Shown: positions 1 to 7,791, counted from the stretch's first letter. The stretch is 15,880 bases of DNA from an uncultured Ruminococcus sp. (GCA_905234305.1 CAJOHT010000011.1:9952-25831), one strand, 5' to 3'. Numbers and translations: made by a program. The notes: generated by a model not told the origin, from the sequence alone.

Positions 1-681
1 CCCGTTATCTATATGACCGACGGACAAAATCTTTTTGAGAACGGAGCTACTTCCCATGGCTGCTGGAGTGTCGCCGAGAGCGTAAGGAGTATGCAGAAAA
101 ATCTCGGCAAGAGCGCGATTATAGTAGGCATAGATGACAGCACCTCGAACCGCGACAGCGAGCTTACTCCGAATATCGGCAAAGTCCGCGACACCAGCGG
201 CGTTGACGGAGGGGATTTCAGCAACGGTACGGGCAAGTATTACTGCGAGTTTGTTGTTAATACCGTAATGCCGTATATCGAGAAGAACTATAACGTATAT
301 ACCGACGCTAAACATACCGCGATAGCGGGTAGCTCCTCGGGCGGTATCGAGAGCTTTTATATCGGTATGGAGTATCCCGATAAATTCGGCGCGATTGGCG
401 CTTTGTCGCCCGCGTTCTCGCTTTATGACGACCCGACGTGGGTTAAATACCTCAAGTCTAAGAATCTTAAATCCAAGCCGAAGGTTTATATCTATAACGG
501 CGACGCCGATAACCTCGAAACATACCTTAAAACAGGCGCCGTAAGTATGGTCGATAACCTTAAAAAAGTCGGCTATAAGGATAAAGACATTACCCTGAGG
601 ATTTACAAAAAGGGTATGCATAACGAAAAATACTGGAGAGCAATATTCCCCGAGTTTTTAAAGATTTTCTTCAAAAAGTAG
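1..681 (+). CDS. Esterase-family alpha/beta hydrolase, 5' end missing
   Basis: The reading frame is open from base 1, where it already encodes PVIYMTDGQNLF, a block found inside the esterase family (Pfam Esterase, PF00756). The ATG at 13 is therefore internal and the true start lies before the window. Numbering from that ATG, the nucleophile elbow is G-S-S-S-G at residues 106-110 with Ser108 as likely nucleophile. The acid is probably Asp164 or Asp166 in the YNGDAD stretch, and the base His203 in KKGMHNE. About 220 residues are visible and the C-terminus is complete. The fold and triad indicate hydrolysis of an ester, perhaps a feruloyl or acetyl ester on plant polysaccharide as in related carbohydrate esterases, but the substrate cannot be read from this. 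Whether it has a signal peptide is unknown because the N-terminus is missing. It is separated from nrdR by 123 bases that contain nrdR's own promoter, so it is probably a separate transcription unit. Confidence 0.85.
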   Translation, partial: PVIYMTDGQNLFENGATSHGCWSVAESVRSMQKNLGKSAIIVGIDDSTSNRDSELTPNIGKVRDTSGVDGGDFSNGTGKYYCEFVVNTVMPYIEKNYNVYTDAKHTAIAGSSSGGIESFYIGMEYPDKFGAIGALSPAFSLYDDPTWVKYLKSKNLKSKPKVYIYNGDADNLETYLKTGAVSMVDNLKKVGYKDKDITLRIYKKGMHNEKYWRAIFPEFLKIFFKK

Positions 682-742
682 TAGAGGTTTTGGCGCTTGT
701 TTCCTTCTTTTTCAAGAGGGGCGGGTATTGTGAGTTCTGCGC

Positions 743-771
743 TTGACGAAGATATATAAATATGTTATAAT
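743..771 (+). promoter_or_regulatory. Sigma-A promoter of nrdR
   Basis: TTGACG (743-748) and TATAAT (766-771) are separated by exactly 17 bases, and the -10 is preceded by TGT, giving an extended -10 (TGnTATAAT). Transcription should start near 778, leaving a leader of about 27 bases before the nrdR ATG. I looked for a palindromic NrdR box in this stretch and did not find a clear one. Confidence 0.8.
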
Positions 772-804
772 GCTTTTAATGAATTTTAATTTGGGGTGTA
801 TGAT

Positions 805-1260
805 ATGAAATGTCCGTTTTGCGGTTATACCGAATCTAAAGTAATTGACTCCCGTTCGGCTGACGACAGCGAGCGTATAAGACGCAGGAGAGAGTGCCTT
901 AAATGCGGAAAAAGATTTACAACTCACGAGATAATCGAGACAGTACCCGTTATCGTAGTCAAGCGCGATAAGAGCCGTGAGAGCTTCGACCGCAATAAGC
1001 TGCTTAACGGACTAGTAAGAGCGTGCGAAAAGCGTCCTGTTTCAATTGATAAAATCGAGCAGATTGTTAATTCAATCGAGAGCAAGGTGCAGTCGAGCCT
1101 TGACCGCGAGGTGACGACCGAGCAGATCGGCGAGCTTGCTATGGATGAGCTGAAGAGCGTTGACGAGGTAAGCTATGTGCGCTTCGCTTCGGTTTACCGC
1201 TCATTTAAAGATATCGAAACCTTTATGGAGGAGCTTAACAAATTATTAAAAGAAAAATAA
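805..1260 (+). CDS. nrdR: Transcriptional repressor NrdR
   Basis: NrdR is the zinc-ribbon/ATP-cone repressor of ribonucleotide reductase genes; it senses ATP/dATP through the cone and binds NrdR boxes. The protein of 151 residues matches the usual family length. It starts MKCPFCG, with zinc ligands Cys3, Cys6, Cys31 and Cys34, followed by the basic strip RIRRRREC and the FTTHE motif that ends the DNA-binding part. The ATP-cone fills about residues 49-139, beginning [15 protein letters not shown]. An in-frame GTG at 796 would add three residues; the ATG at 805 is preferred because family members begin at MKCPFCG and a GGGGTG ribosome-binding sequence lies about six bases upstream. It has its own promoter and terminator, so it looks monocistronic. 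No ribonucleotide reductase gene is in the window. Confidence 0.97.
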   Translation: MKCPFCGYTESKVIDSRSADDSERIRRRRECLKCGKRFTTHEIIETVPVIVVKRDKSRESFDRNKLLNGLVRACEKRPVSIDKIEQIVNSIESKVQSSLDREVTTEQIGELAMDELKSVDEVSYVRFASVYRSFKDIETFMEELNKLLKEK

Positions 1261-1292
1261 TTTTCTTTTAAGGAAATAAAAACAACAAATTA

Positions 1293-1339
1293 AGGTCGGA
1301 GGACTTAGGTTAAACCTGAATCTTCCGACCTCTTTTTTT
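1293..1339 (+). terminator. Intrinsic terminator after nrdR, possibly bidirectional
   Basis: An 11-bp stem pairs 1293-1303 with 1321-1331, with one G-T pair. The enclosed segment contains a small second stem (AGGT/ACCT), and the hairpin is followed by CTTTTTTTA at 1332-1340. It lies between convergent nrdR and iscU. On the minus strand the same hairpin is followed by a moderately T-rich stretch, so it may also end the rnhA-nifS-iscU transcript. Confidence 0.85.
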
Positions 1340-1352
1340 AAATTAAAAAACT

Positions 1353-1766
1353 TTAATCTTCAATTTTGCCGACCATAGGCTCAGGGTCGATACCCTGCTT
1401 GCGGTAATAATCCGAAAGTGCTGATTTGATCGCTTCCTCGGCGAGTACCGAGCAATGTACCTTTACGGGCGGAAGTCCGTCGAGCGCCTCCATAACCGCT
1501 TTGTTCGTAAGGTTAAGGGCGTTGTCAATGCTCTTGCCCTTAATAAGCTCGGTAGCCATCGAGCTTGTCGCGATAGCTGCTCCGCAGCCGAAGGTTTTGA
1601 ATTTTACGTCGGTTATAGTATCTCCGTCGATTTTAAGATACATCTTCATAATATCTCCGCATTTGGAGTTTCCTACCTCGCCGATACCGTCGGCGTTTTC
1701 AATCTCGCCTACATTCCGCGGGTTCGCGAAATGATCCATTACTTTTTCAGAATATGTAAATCCCAT
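1353..1766 (-). CDS. iscU: Iron-sulfur cluster scaffold, IscU/NifU N-terminal type
   Basis: Scaffold on which [2Fe-2S] clusters are built with sulfur from the cysteine desulfurase encoded just upstream. With the ATG at 1766 the protein has 137 residues, close to the usual single-domain scaffold. The three cluster cysteines are present: Cys36 in NSKCGD (with Asp38), Cys61 in FGCGAA and Cys105 in VHCSVLAEEA. It begins MGFTYSEKVMDHF, the normal family start. An in-frame TTG at 1787 would add seven residues (MTWTIKK). That TTG has a better-spaced AAAGGA upstream but sits in a hairpin loop and in a poorly conserved extension, so I prefer the ATG while leaving the start open. It is the last gene of rnhA-nifS-iscU, separated from nifS by a 190-base gap that holds a repeat array and cassette. 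Confidence 0.93.
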   Translation of the reverse strand: MGFTYSEKVMDHFANPRNVGEIENADGIGEVGNSKCGDIMKMYLKIDGDTITDVKFKTFGCGAAIATSSMATELIKGKSIDNALNLTNKAVMEALDGLPPVKVHCSVLAEEAIKSALSDYYRKQGIDPEPMVGKIED

Positions 1767-1776
1767 TTTTTTAATT

Positions 1777-1795
1777 GTCCACGTCAAGCGTGGAC
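1777..1795 (-). promoter_or_regulatory. Hairpin between SD and start codon of iscU
   Basis: A perfect 7-bp stem, GTCCACG / CGTGGAC, with a 5-base loop lies between the purine-rich AAAGGAA (minus strand, about 1797-1803) and the ATG at 1766. The linear SD-to-ATG distance is too long, but folding the hairpin would bring them to about a dozen bases. The alternative TTG start lies in the loop. Confidence 0.55.
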
Positions 1796-1813
1796 GTTCC
1801 TTTCTTAATAATT

Positions 1814-1882
1814 ATATCCCCCGCACGTTTAGTATCCTATGAAATTTTGGATACTTGGGAAATGTTCTGCGTTCGACTAATA
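1814..1882 (-). repeat. Family-1 intergenic cassette, copy before iscU
   Basis: On the minus strand this 69-base block starts TATTAGTCGAACGCAGAAC and ends GCGGGGGATAT. It aligns without gaps to 8545-8613 before dnaB, with about 13 mismatches counted by hand, most of them in one hairpin arm. A perfect 7-bp hairpin pairs 1831-1837 with 1849-1855 (AGTATCC/GGATACT). It directly follows a heptamer array, as in the other copy. Confidence 0.8.
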
Positions 1883-1970
1883 CTTATTACCTGTTACCTA
1901 TTACTTATTACCTATTCCCTATTCCCTTTTACCTATTACCTTAAACTTCTTACCTTTTAACTCTTAATTA
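1883..1970 (-). repeat. Heptamer tandem array after nifS
   Basis: Read on the minus strand, about thirteen 7-base units run from the last codons of nifS to the family-1 cassette. Examples are ATTAAGA, GTTAAAA, GGTAATA, GGGAATA, AGTAATA and GGTAACA. The nifS stop codon (1957-1959) lies inside the second unit. Most units carry TAA or TAG on the coding strand. Confidence 0.85.
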
Positions 1971-3132
1971 TCTTCTCCCACAGCGGCGACATATCGCGCA
2001 GGGCTTGAACTATTTCGGGTACGGCCTCAAGGATATAGTCGATATCCTCCTCGGTAACGCTTTCGTCAAACGTCATTCTTGTACTGCCGTGGGCTATTTC
2101 GTGGGGAAGTCCTATCGCGAGAAGCACGTGGCTCGGGTCAAGACTTCCCGAGGTGCAGGCTGAGCCTGAGGAAGCCGATATGCCTTTGAATTCCAGCCTT
2201 AAAAGCAGGCTCTCGCCCTCAATTCCCTCAAAGCACATATTTAGGTTATTAGGAAGTCTATGCTCCCTGTCGCCGTTAAGACGGCTTCTCGGGATTTTTA
2301 AAAGCCCGTCTATCAGCTTATCGCGTAGTTTTTTCAGCTTCGCGGCTCGCTCGTCCATTGTATCAACCGCGATTTGCAGCGCCGCGTCAAGTCCGACTAT
2401 ACCCGCGATGTTTTCGGTACCCGCTCTTTTGCCGCGTTCCTGAGCGCCGCCCTCGATAAGGTTGTCAATCAGAATGCCTTTCCTTATATAGAGCAGTCCG
2501 CAGCCTTTCGGTCCGTGGATTTTATGAGCCGTCATTGACAGCAGGTCGATATTCTGCTCAGCGACGTTGATCTTACAGTAGCCTGCCGCCTGAACCGCGT
2601 CCGTATGGAAAAGGACTCCGCGCTCCTTACAGATTTTTCCGATTTCCTCAATCGGCTGTATCGTGCCGATTTCGTTATTCGCGTACATTATCGAAACAAT
2701 AGCGGTTTCGGGCTTAATAGCTTTTTCAACGTCCTCCGGATGAACGATACCGTTCTCGTAAACGTCAAGGTACGTTACCTCGAAACCTTCCTTTTCGAGC
2801 GCCTTACAGGTATGCAGGATCGCGTGATGCTCAAATTTTGAGGTTATGATATGATTTTTGCCTCTGCGTTTAAGCCTCGAGCAAATTCCTTTAAGCGCCC
2901 AGTTGTCCGATTCCGAACCTCCCGAGGTGAAGTATATCTCGCTCGGGTGAGCGGCTCCTATGTTTTTCGCGATATTCGCTCTCGCGTCCTCTACCGCCTT
3001 TTTAGCGGTCTGACCTATGCCGTAAAGGCTTGAGGGATTGCCGTAAACCTCGGTAAGGTAAGGCATCATTTTTTCCAAAACAACAGGCGACAGCTTAGTG
3101 GTCGCGGCGTTGTCGGCGTAAATTTGTCTCAT
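1957..3132 (-). CDS. nifS: Cysteine desulfurase, NifS/IscS family
   Basis: PLP-dependent enzyme that removes sulfur from L-cysteine and passes it as a persulfide to the scaffold encoded next (iscU). The 391 residues match the family length. The N-terminus IYADNAATT is typical. His102/103 lie in the cofactor-stacking region, TDAVQ (177-181) holds the aspartate that contacts the pyridine nitrogen, and Lys204 in [10 protein letters not shown] is the Schiff-base lysine. Cys326 in [10 protein letters not shown] is the persulfide cysteine; the short loop places it in group I. The start is the ATG at 3132 with CGGAG eight bases upstream. It lies 17 bases after rnhA. Its last codons and stop run into a heptamer repeat array, so the C-terminal residues KIIKS are partly encoded by repeat units. 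The call could equally be written iscS; the pairing with a standalone scaffold suggests general housekeeping cluster assembly. Confidence 0.95.
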   Translation of the reverse strand: MRQIYADNAATTKLSPVVLEKMMPYLTEVYGNPSSLYGIGQTAKKAVEDARANIAKNIGAAHPSEIYFTSGGSESDNWALKGICSRLKRRGKNHIITSKFEHHAILHTCKALEKEGFEVTYLDVYENGIVHPEDVEKAIKPETAIVSIMYANNEIGTIQPIEEIGKICKERGVLFHTDAVQAAGYCKINVAEQNIDLLSMTAHKIHGPKGCGLLYIRKGILIDNLIEGGAQERGKRAGTENIAGIVGLDAALQIAVDTMDERAAKLKKLRDKLIDGLLKIPRSRLNGDREHRLPNNLNMCFEGIEGESLLLRLEFKGISASSGSACTSGSLDPSHVLLAIGLPHEIAHGSTRMTFDESVTEEDIDYILEAVPEIVQALRDMSPLWEKIIKS

Positions 3133-3149
3133 ATTTATATCTCCGTTTT

Positions 3150-3587
3150 TTAAGAATACTTTTCCGCGGCGGCTACGGCTAAACGGTCGCAGCGCTCGTT
3201 TTCGGGATGACCCGCGTGGCCTTTTACCCAGATTACTTTTACGCTGTGGGTATTATATAATGTCAGAAGCCTGTCCCATAATTCGGGATTAAGGGCTTTT
3301 TCTTTTTTATTCCTCATCCAGCCGTTTTGTTTCCATTTTTCAGCCCAGCCTAAGGTTAAGGCGTTGGATACATACTGGCTGTCGGTATAAAGCGTTACCT
3401 CGCACGGTTCCTTTAAAAGCTCGAGAGCCTTAATTACCGCCGTAAGTTCCATACGGTTGTTGGTAGTTTCGGCTTCTCCGCCCGATATTTCCTTTTCTAT
3501 TCCCTTATAGCGGAGTATCGAGCCCCAACCCCCGGGACCAGGATTGCCCTTACAGGCTCCGTCGGTAAAAATCTCTACTTTTTTCAT
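3150..3587 (-). CDS. rnhA: Ribonuclease HI
   Basis: Cleaves RNA in RNA-DNA hybrids, removing primers and R-loops. The protein has 145 residues, near the usual size for bacterial RNase HI. The four acidic metal ligands are visible: Asp9 in [15 protein letters not shown], Glu47 in NNRMELTA, Asp69 in LYTDSQYV and Asp134 in ERCDRLA. The catalytic-loop His124 is in [12 protein letters not shown] basic handle (residues about 80-96, [15 protein letters not shown]) is present, so this is the handle-containing HI type. The ATG at 3587 has GAGGT six bases upstream. It is the first gene of a minus-strand operon with nifS and iscU; I know of no direct biochemical link between RNase HI and cluster assembly. 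Confidence 0.97.
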   Translation of the reverse strand: MKKVEIFTDGACKGNPGPGGWGSILRYKGIEKEISGGEAETTNNRMELTAVIKALELLKEPCEVTLYTDSQYVSNALTLGWAEKWKQNGWMRNKKEKALNPELWDRLLTLYNTHSVKVIWVKGHAGHPENERCDRLAVAAAEKYS

Positions 3588-3619
3588 ATTTTACCTCATT
3601 TAAAAATTGCTCAAAACCT

Positions 3620-3648
3620 ATTATAATACTATATTTTAAAAAACGCAA
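3620..3648 (-). promoter_or_regulatory. Likely promoter of rnhA-nifS-iscU
   Basis: On the minus strand TTGCGT (3648-3643) and TATAAT (3625-3620) are 17 bases apart. The -10 is perfect and the -35 is weak beyond TTG. Transcription would begin near 3613, leaving a leader of about 26 bases before rnhA. Confidence 0.55.
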
Positions 3649-3750
3649 CCTTTTTATTGTATTTTCAGCCTTAAAAAAGTGTGTGGAATTAAAAATTCGG
3701 GAATTGTCTATAATATTATTAAAATGTATATTTCTTTTAGTCCGTATCAC

Positions 3751-3780
3751 TTGACATTTATACGTAAAATAAGTTACAAT
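3751..3780 (+). promoter_or_regulatory. Promoter of rnjA
   Basis: TTGACA (3751-3756) matches the consensus -35 exactly; TACAAT (3775-3780) lies 18 bases further on. Transcription should begin near 3787, leaving an untranslated leader of about 120 bases. It may serve the whole plus-strand run from rnjA, since I found no convincing promoter in the later gaps. Confidence 0.7.
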
Positions 3781-3807
3781 ATAGTGAATATTTATAATCG
3801 GATAATA

Positions 3808-3827
3808 GGCAAATAGCGCAATTTGCC
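3808..3827 (+). promoter_or_regulatory. Hairpin in the rnjA leader
   Basis: A perfect 7-bp stem, GGCAAAT / ATTTGCC, with a 6-base loop lies about 20 bases after the predicted transcription start. No T-run follows, so it is not a terminator. A 5' stem of this kind could protect the message or be a target for RNase control, but that is inference. The rest of the 319-base rnhA-rnjA gap (3588-3906) is AT-rich; apart from this stem and the two divergent promoters I see nothing in it. Confidence 0.5.
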
Positions 3828-3906
3828 ATAAAAAGAGACGCATTTCGACAGGAAAACTGCAAAATTACGTTTCATAATACATAAAAAATAAAATGGAGGT
3901 AAATCT

Positions 3907-5691
3907 GTGTCAGATAATAAAACCAGAAAACGTTTTACGGGCAGGCGGAATACTAATACTGGTTCGGGAAAAAAGTATTATAACGCCAAAAACAGTAAAA
4001 ACAATATAAAAAAGAAACAGCCCGATAAACTGAAACCGTCAATAAAAGTCGCATTCTTAGGCGGACTTAACGAAATCGGAAAAAACATTACGCTTTTCGA
4101 GTGTGAGGGAGATATCGTACTTTTAGACTGCGGTATGGCATTCCCCGACGGAGATATGCTCGGCGTAGACCTTGTTATCCCCGATTTTTCGTATATTGAA
4201 CAGAATATCGACAGGGTAAAGGGTATGGTAGTAACTCACGGACACGAGGATCATATCGGCGGAATACCCTTCCTGCTCTCAAAAATGAATATCCCGATTT
4301 ACGGCACTCCGCTTACGATCGGACTTCTTTCAAATAAGCTGAAGGAGCATAGTCTCTTTAACTCCGCTAAGCTCAACGTAGTTAAAGCGGGCGGAAGAGT
4401 AAAACTCGGCTGTATTGAGGCGGAGTTTATACACGTTAATCATTCTATACCCGACTCCTGCGCTATCGCGCTGCATACTCCCGCGGGAGTAGTTGTGCAT
4501 TCGGGCGACTTTAAGATTGACTGCACTCCGTTTATGGGCGATATGATTGACCTGCATTCATTCGCAAGACTCGGAACCGAAGGCGTGCTTGCGTTTTTAT
4601 GCGAGAGTACGAACGCTGACCGCCCTGGCTACACGGCTACCGAGCAGACTGTCACCTCGAGCCTTGATATGCTTTTCCGCGACGCTGTGAACAGCAGGAT
4701 AATTATCGCGACCTTTGCTTCGAACGTTAACCGCGTCCAGCAGATTATCGACTGCGCTGAGAAATATAACCGAAAAGTAGCTTTTTCGGGACGTTCTATG
4801 GTCAACTATATGAAGGTTGCCGAGGAACTCGGGTATCTTAAGGTACCTAAAAATATGATAATAGATATCGATATGCTTTCGCGCTATACGCCCGAGCAGA
4901 TCGTTCTGATCACGACAGGCAGCCAGGGAGAGCCTATGTCGGCGCTGTCGAGAATGGCGTATTCCGACCATAGAAAGGTAGTAGTCGGCGAGGGAGATTT
5001 TATAATAATCTCCGCCAATCCTATCCCAGGTAACGAGAAAACCGTCGGAAATGTAGTTGACGAGCTTTTAAAGCGCGGATGTAAGGTTATTTACGAGGGT
5101 ATGTATGACGTCCACGTTTCGGGACACGCGTGCCAGGAGGAGCTTAAAATACTCCAAAAGCTCGTGAACGCTAAGTATTTTATCCCCGTACACGGCGAGC
5201 AGAAGCATTTAAGAAAGAACGCGGAGCTTGCGCTGTCGCTGGGTGTGGATAAAAAGAATATCTATATCGGCGATATCGGAAGCCAGATTGAGATAAACGA
5301 GAAGTATATAAAAGAGCTGCCGCCTGTAGCGTCGGGCAAGGTATTTGTAGACGGACTCGGCGTAGGCGACGTCGGTTCGATAGTGCTTCGCGACAGAAAG
5401 CATTTAGCTCAGGACGGACTTATTATTATAGTAGCGTCGCTTGACGTATACGACGGTCACGTTATAAGCGGTCCCGATATAGTTTCGAGAGGCTTTGTAT
5501 ATGTGCGCGAGAGCGAGGAGCTTCTCGACGGAATAAGAGAACGCGCGCTCGCTATACTCGAGGACTGCGCCGATAATAATATTAAGGAATGGGGAACTAT
5601 CAAGAGCAGAATCAAGGACGATGTGTCCAAGATGATAGGTCAGAAAACAGGCCGTTTCCCGATGATTTTACCGATATTGCAGGAAGTATAG
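3907..5691 (+). CDS. rnjA: Ribonuclease J
   Basis: Metallo-beta-lactamase/beta-CASP nuclease with 5'-3' exonuclease and endonuclease activity, central to mRNA decay and rRNA maturation in Firmicutes. The GTG start at 3907 follows GGAGGT by six bases, a near-perfect ribosome-binding site. Residues 1-45 form a basic, Asn/Lys/Arg-rich low-complexity extension. The catalytic domain then starts IKVAFLGGLNEIGKN. Zinc ligands are in HGHEDH (111-116), His179 (VNHS), Asp201 (HSGDFK) and His429 (PVHGEQ). The beta-CASP part includes TTGSQGEP (337-343) and HVSGHA (403-408). The C-terminal domain follows from about residue 480. The 594 residues exceed the common length of about 555, mainly because of the N-terminal extension. 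It is the first gene of the plus-strand run. rnjA versus its paralogue rnjB cannot be settled by motif alone; a single copy here suggests RNase J1-like. Confidence 0.95.
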   Translation: MSDNKTRKRFTGRRNTNTGSGKKYYNAKNSKNNIKKKQPDKLKPSIKVAFLGGLNEIGKNITLFECEGDIVLLDCGMAFPDGDMLGVDLVIPDFSYIEQNIDRVKGMVVTHGHEDHIGGIPFLLSKMNIPIYGTPLTIGLLSNKLKEHSLFNSAKLNVVKAGGRVKLGCIEAEFIHVNHSIPDSCAIALHTPAGVVVHSGDFKIDCTPFMGDMIDLHSFARLGTEGVLAFLCESTNADRPGYTATEQTVTSSLDMLFRDAVNSRIIIATFASNVNRVQQIIDCAEKYNRKVAFSGRSMVNYMKVAEELGYLKVPKNMIIDIDMLSRYTPEQIVLITTGSQGEPMSALSRMAYSDHRKVVVGEGDFIIISANPIPGNEKTVGNVVDELLKRGCKVIYEGMYDVHVSGHACQEELKILQKLVNAKYFIPVHGEQKHLRKNAELALSLGVDKKNIYIGDIGSQIEINEKYIKELPPVASGKVFVDGLGVGDVGSIVLRDRKHLAQDGLIIIVASLDVYDGHVISGPDIVSRGFVYVRESEELLDGIRERALAILEDCADNNIKEWGTIKSRIKDDVSKMIGQKTGRFPMILPILQEV

Positions 5692-5733
5692 GAAAAATTT
5701 AAGGTAATAGGTATTAGGTAATAAGTAATAGGT
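5689..5733 (+). repeat. Heptamer tandem array after rnjA
   Basis: Starting at the rnjA stop TAG, the sequence turns into units such as GGTAATA, GGTATTA, GGTAATA and AGTAATA, period 7, ending at 5733. The units are the same type as those before the family-1 cassettes, on the same (coding) strand. Confidence 0.8.
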
Positions 5734-5831
5734 GTTTTCATCGATAAGTGCGAATTCAAACCCGCCGTTGATGAACTTTTTCAAAAAAGAGTTATTTTCC
5801 AAAGGCGGAATTGGCTGTCGGGGCTCCCGAC
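5734..5831 (+). repeat. Structured cassette before gdpP
   Basis: This stretch is not similar to the other cassettes, but also folds. AATT (5753-5756) with CCGCC (5762-5766) can pair with GGCGG (5804-5808) and AATT (5809-5812), with a bulge. A second hairpin, GTCGGG-GCT-CCCGAC, occupies 5817-5831 with six perfect pairs. The gdpP ribosome-binding site GAGGAG follows a few bases later. Neither hairpin has a T-run, so I do not call a terminator. Confidence 0.5.
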
Positions 5832-5850
5832 TGATGAGGAGATTTAAAAA

Positions 5851-7791
5851 ATGAGGAGAAAGGTTTGGACTACGGGTCCGTGGCTTTTGATATTTACCGT
5901 CCTTATATTAGCGATGGCGGCAGTATCATATCAATACAATTTAATACTCTCCGCCTCGGAAGCGGCAGTCGCGGTATTCTCGGTTATTATTGTAATCGTA
6001 TCGAGAGTCCGCCTTAAGAGGTATATCGACAAAACCGTTACGGGCACGATATCCAATATATCGGATATCAACCAGAATTACCTTGAGCGGTTCAAGATGC
6101 CTGTTGTCGTAGTCGGGAAATTCGGCGATATAGTCTGGAGCAACTCTAAATTCAAGAAGCAGCTTTGTGTCGGAAGAAACCCCGTTAACGAGAATATCTC
6201 CGTTTACCTTAACTCAAAAAGCCTCGACGAGATTGCGGGAAGCGACGCTCTTGAAACCGATTTTGACGGTCATCATTACGCGGTGTACTGTACTCCCGCC
6301 GACGAGGGATATATATTCTTCTTTATAGATTTTACTCATTATAATCTTATCGCAAAGAAGTTTAACGAAACTAAAAAGTCCGTAGCGCTTATCGAGTTCG
6401 ATAACCGCGAGCAGTTCTCCAACGACAGCGAGGAGGATACTGTAGCGGTCGTTATGGAGCTTGAGAATAAGCTGTTGCGCTTCGCGATTGAGAATAACGC
6501 GCTGTATAAAAGGCTTCCGCCGAATAAGTATATGATAATATTCGACAAGATTAACCTCGATAAGGTTATCGAGGCTAAATTCCCGATACTTAAAGATATA
6601 AGAAATATAAAGTTCAATAACCGCGAGGCGACTATCTCCGTCGGTATAGGCGTAGGCTGCGATACGCTCGTCGAAAGCGAGCAGACTGCCCGTAAAGCGC
6701 TCGATATGGCGCTCGGCAGAGGCGGCGACCAGGTAGCCGTTATGCGTGACGGAAACTACGAGTTCTTCGGCGGAGTTTCGGCGGGTATCGAGAGAATGAG
6801 CAAGGTTCGTACGAGAGTAGTCGCGACGTCAATTTCGAGGGTCATCTCCGAGTCGGACAGAGTTCTTATTATGGGACACCGTTTCTCGGATCTAGACTGT
6901 GTCGGCGCGGCTGTCGGACTTCAGCCCGTTGTTGAGAACGGGTTTAAAAAGCATTGCCGCATAGCAATCAATAAAGATACTACAATGGCTAAGAGCCTTA
7001 TCGACCATATCGAAGGTGAGTATAAGGATATATTTATCGGCGAGGAGGAAGCGCTTAAAACCGTTACCCAGCGAACACTGCTTATAATAGTCGATACCCA
7101 TATCCCCGATGTTGTGGAATTTCCTAAGCTGCTTGAGAAATGCAAGCGCAAGGTTGTAATAGACCACCATCGCAAGATGGTTAATTATATAGACGACTCT
7201 ATCGTGTTCTACCACGAGCCGACATCATCCTCGGCGTCAGAGATGGTAGCCGAGCTTATAACGTATCTGGGCGAGAATTACTGCTCAAAAATCCAGGCAG
7301 AGGCTCTGCTCTCGGGAATTATGCTCGATACTAAGAGCTTCGTTATACGCACGGGCGTGCGTACATTTGAGGCGGCGGCTTTCCTGAGAAAAAAGGGAGC
7401 CGATACGGTAGACACAAAACGCCTCTTCTCGAGTACGCTGGATACTCATAAGGAGAAGTATAAGATAGTCGACAGCGCCGAGGTTCATAACGGCTGCGCC
7501 GTAGCCGTTACCGACAGCGATGACGATAATATCCGACTGATATGCGCCCAGGCGGCGGATGAGATGTTGTCCATCGAGGGAGTAGACGCGGGATTTGTAA
7601 TCTTCCGCACTAAGGACGGCTCGGTAAATATCTCGGCAAGAAGCTACGGAAAGCTGAATGTTCAGCTTGTTATGGAGGCTCTCGGCGGAGGCGGTCATCA
7701 GAATATGGCGGCTACCCAGCTCGGTAAAATCACCTTGAGAGAGGCTAAGGATATTTTAAATACAGCTATTGAGAATATTGTTGTTAATTGA
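5851..7791 (+). CDS. gdpP: Cyclic-di-AMP phosphodiesterase GdpP
   Basis: Membrane-bound enzyme that hydrolyses c-di-AMP to pApA, setting the second-messenger level that controls potassium transport and wall homeostasis in Firmicutes. The 646 residues show the full family layout. Two membrane helices lie at about 11-28 and 35-52, and a PAS-like domain at about 80-165. A degenerate GGDEF domain follows at about 175-300, where the signature is replaced (LPPNKYMII) while GRGGDQVAV is kept. Then come the DHH and DHHA1 domains. Catalytic metal ligands visible are His343, Asp347 and Asp349 in GHRFSDLD, Asp415 in VDTH, Asp438-His439-His440 in VIDHHRK, and Asp493. The DHHA1 glycine-rich GGGGHQ is at 612-617. 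GAGGAG lies nine bases before the ATG. The stop codon TGA falls inside a heptamer repeat. gdpP-rplI-dnaB is a conserved Firmicutes order. Confidence 0.96.
   Translation: MRRKVWTTGPWLLIFTVLILAMAAVSYQYNLILSASEAAVAVFSVIIVIVSRVRLKRYIDKTVTGTISNISDINQNYLERFKMPVVVVGKFGDIVWSNSKFKKQLCVGRNPVNENISVYLNSKSLDEIAGSDALETDFDGHHYAVYCTPADEGYIFFFIDFTHYNLIAKKFNETKKSVALIEFDNREQFSNDSEEDTVAVVMELENKLLRFAIENNALYKRLPPNKYMIIFDKINLDKVIEAKFPILKDIRNIKFNNREATISVGIGVGCDTLVESEQTARKALDMALGRGGDQVAVMRDGNYEFFGGVSAGIERMSKVRTRVVATSISRVISESDRVLIMGHRFSDLDCVGAAVGLQPVVENGFKKHCRIAINKDTTMAKSLIDHIEGEYKDIFIGEEEALKTVTQRTLLIIVDTHIPDVVEFPKLLEKCKRKVVIDHHRKMVNYIDDSIVFYHEPTSSSASEMVAELITYLGENYCSKIQAEALLSGIMLDTKSFVIRTGVRTFEAAAFLRKKGADTVDTKRLFSSTLDTHKEKYKIVDSAEVHNGCAVAVTDSDDDNIRLICAQAADEMLSIEGVDAGFVIFRTKDGSVNISARSYGKLNVQLVMEALGGGGHQNMAATQLGKITLREAKDILNTAIENIVVN

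Noticed and set aside
1426..1808. Plus-strand open frames opposite iscU
   Set aside because: They are antisense shadows of a clear family member, with no ribosome-binding site or recognisable domain.
1775..1960. Small plus-strand ORF of 61 codons
   Set aside because: It lies over the reverse strand of the heptamer array, which has few stops by composition; no start signal or family.
3550..3843. Minus-strand ORF of 97 codons in the rnhA-rnjA gap
   Set aside because: AT-rich, no ribosome-binding site, overlaps rnhA and both divergent promoters; no recognisable domain.
3787..3906. Riboswitch in the 120-base rnjA leader
   Set aside because: Only one simple hairpin is visible and no known aptamer core or switching terminator is recognisable.
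5817..5850. GTCGGG/CCCGAC hairpin as terminator after rnjA
   Set aside because: It is followed by TGATGAGGAG and an A-run rather than a T-run, and it lies directly before the gdpP start.
5831..5870. CTGATGAG followed by GAAA, resembling a hammerhead ribozyme core
   Set aside because: The segment between them cannot form stem II and no matching stems I and III are visible; the bases are part of the gdpP ribosome-binding site and start.
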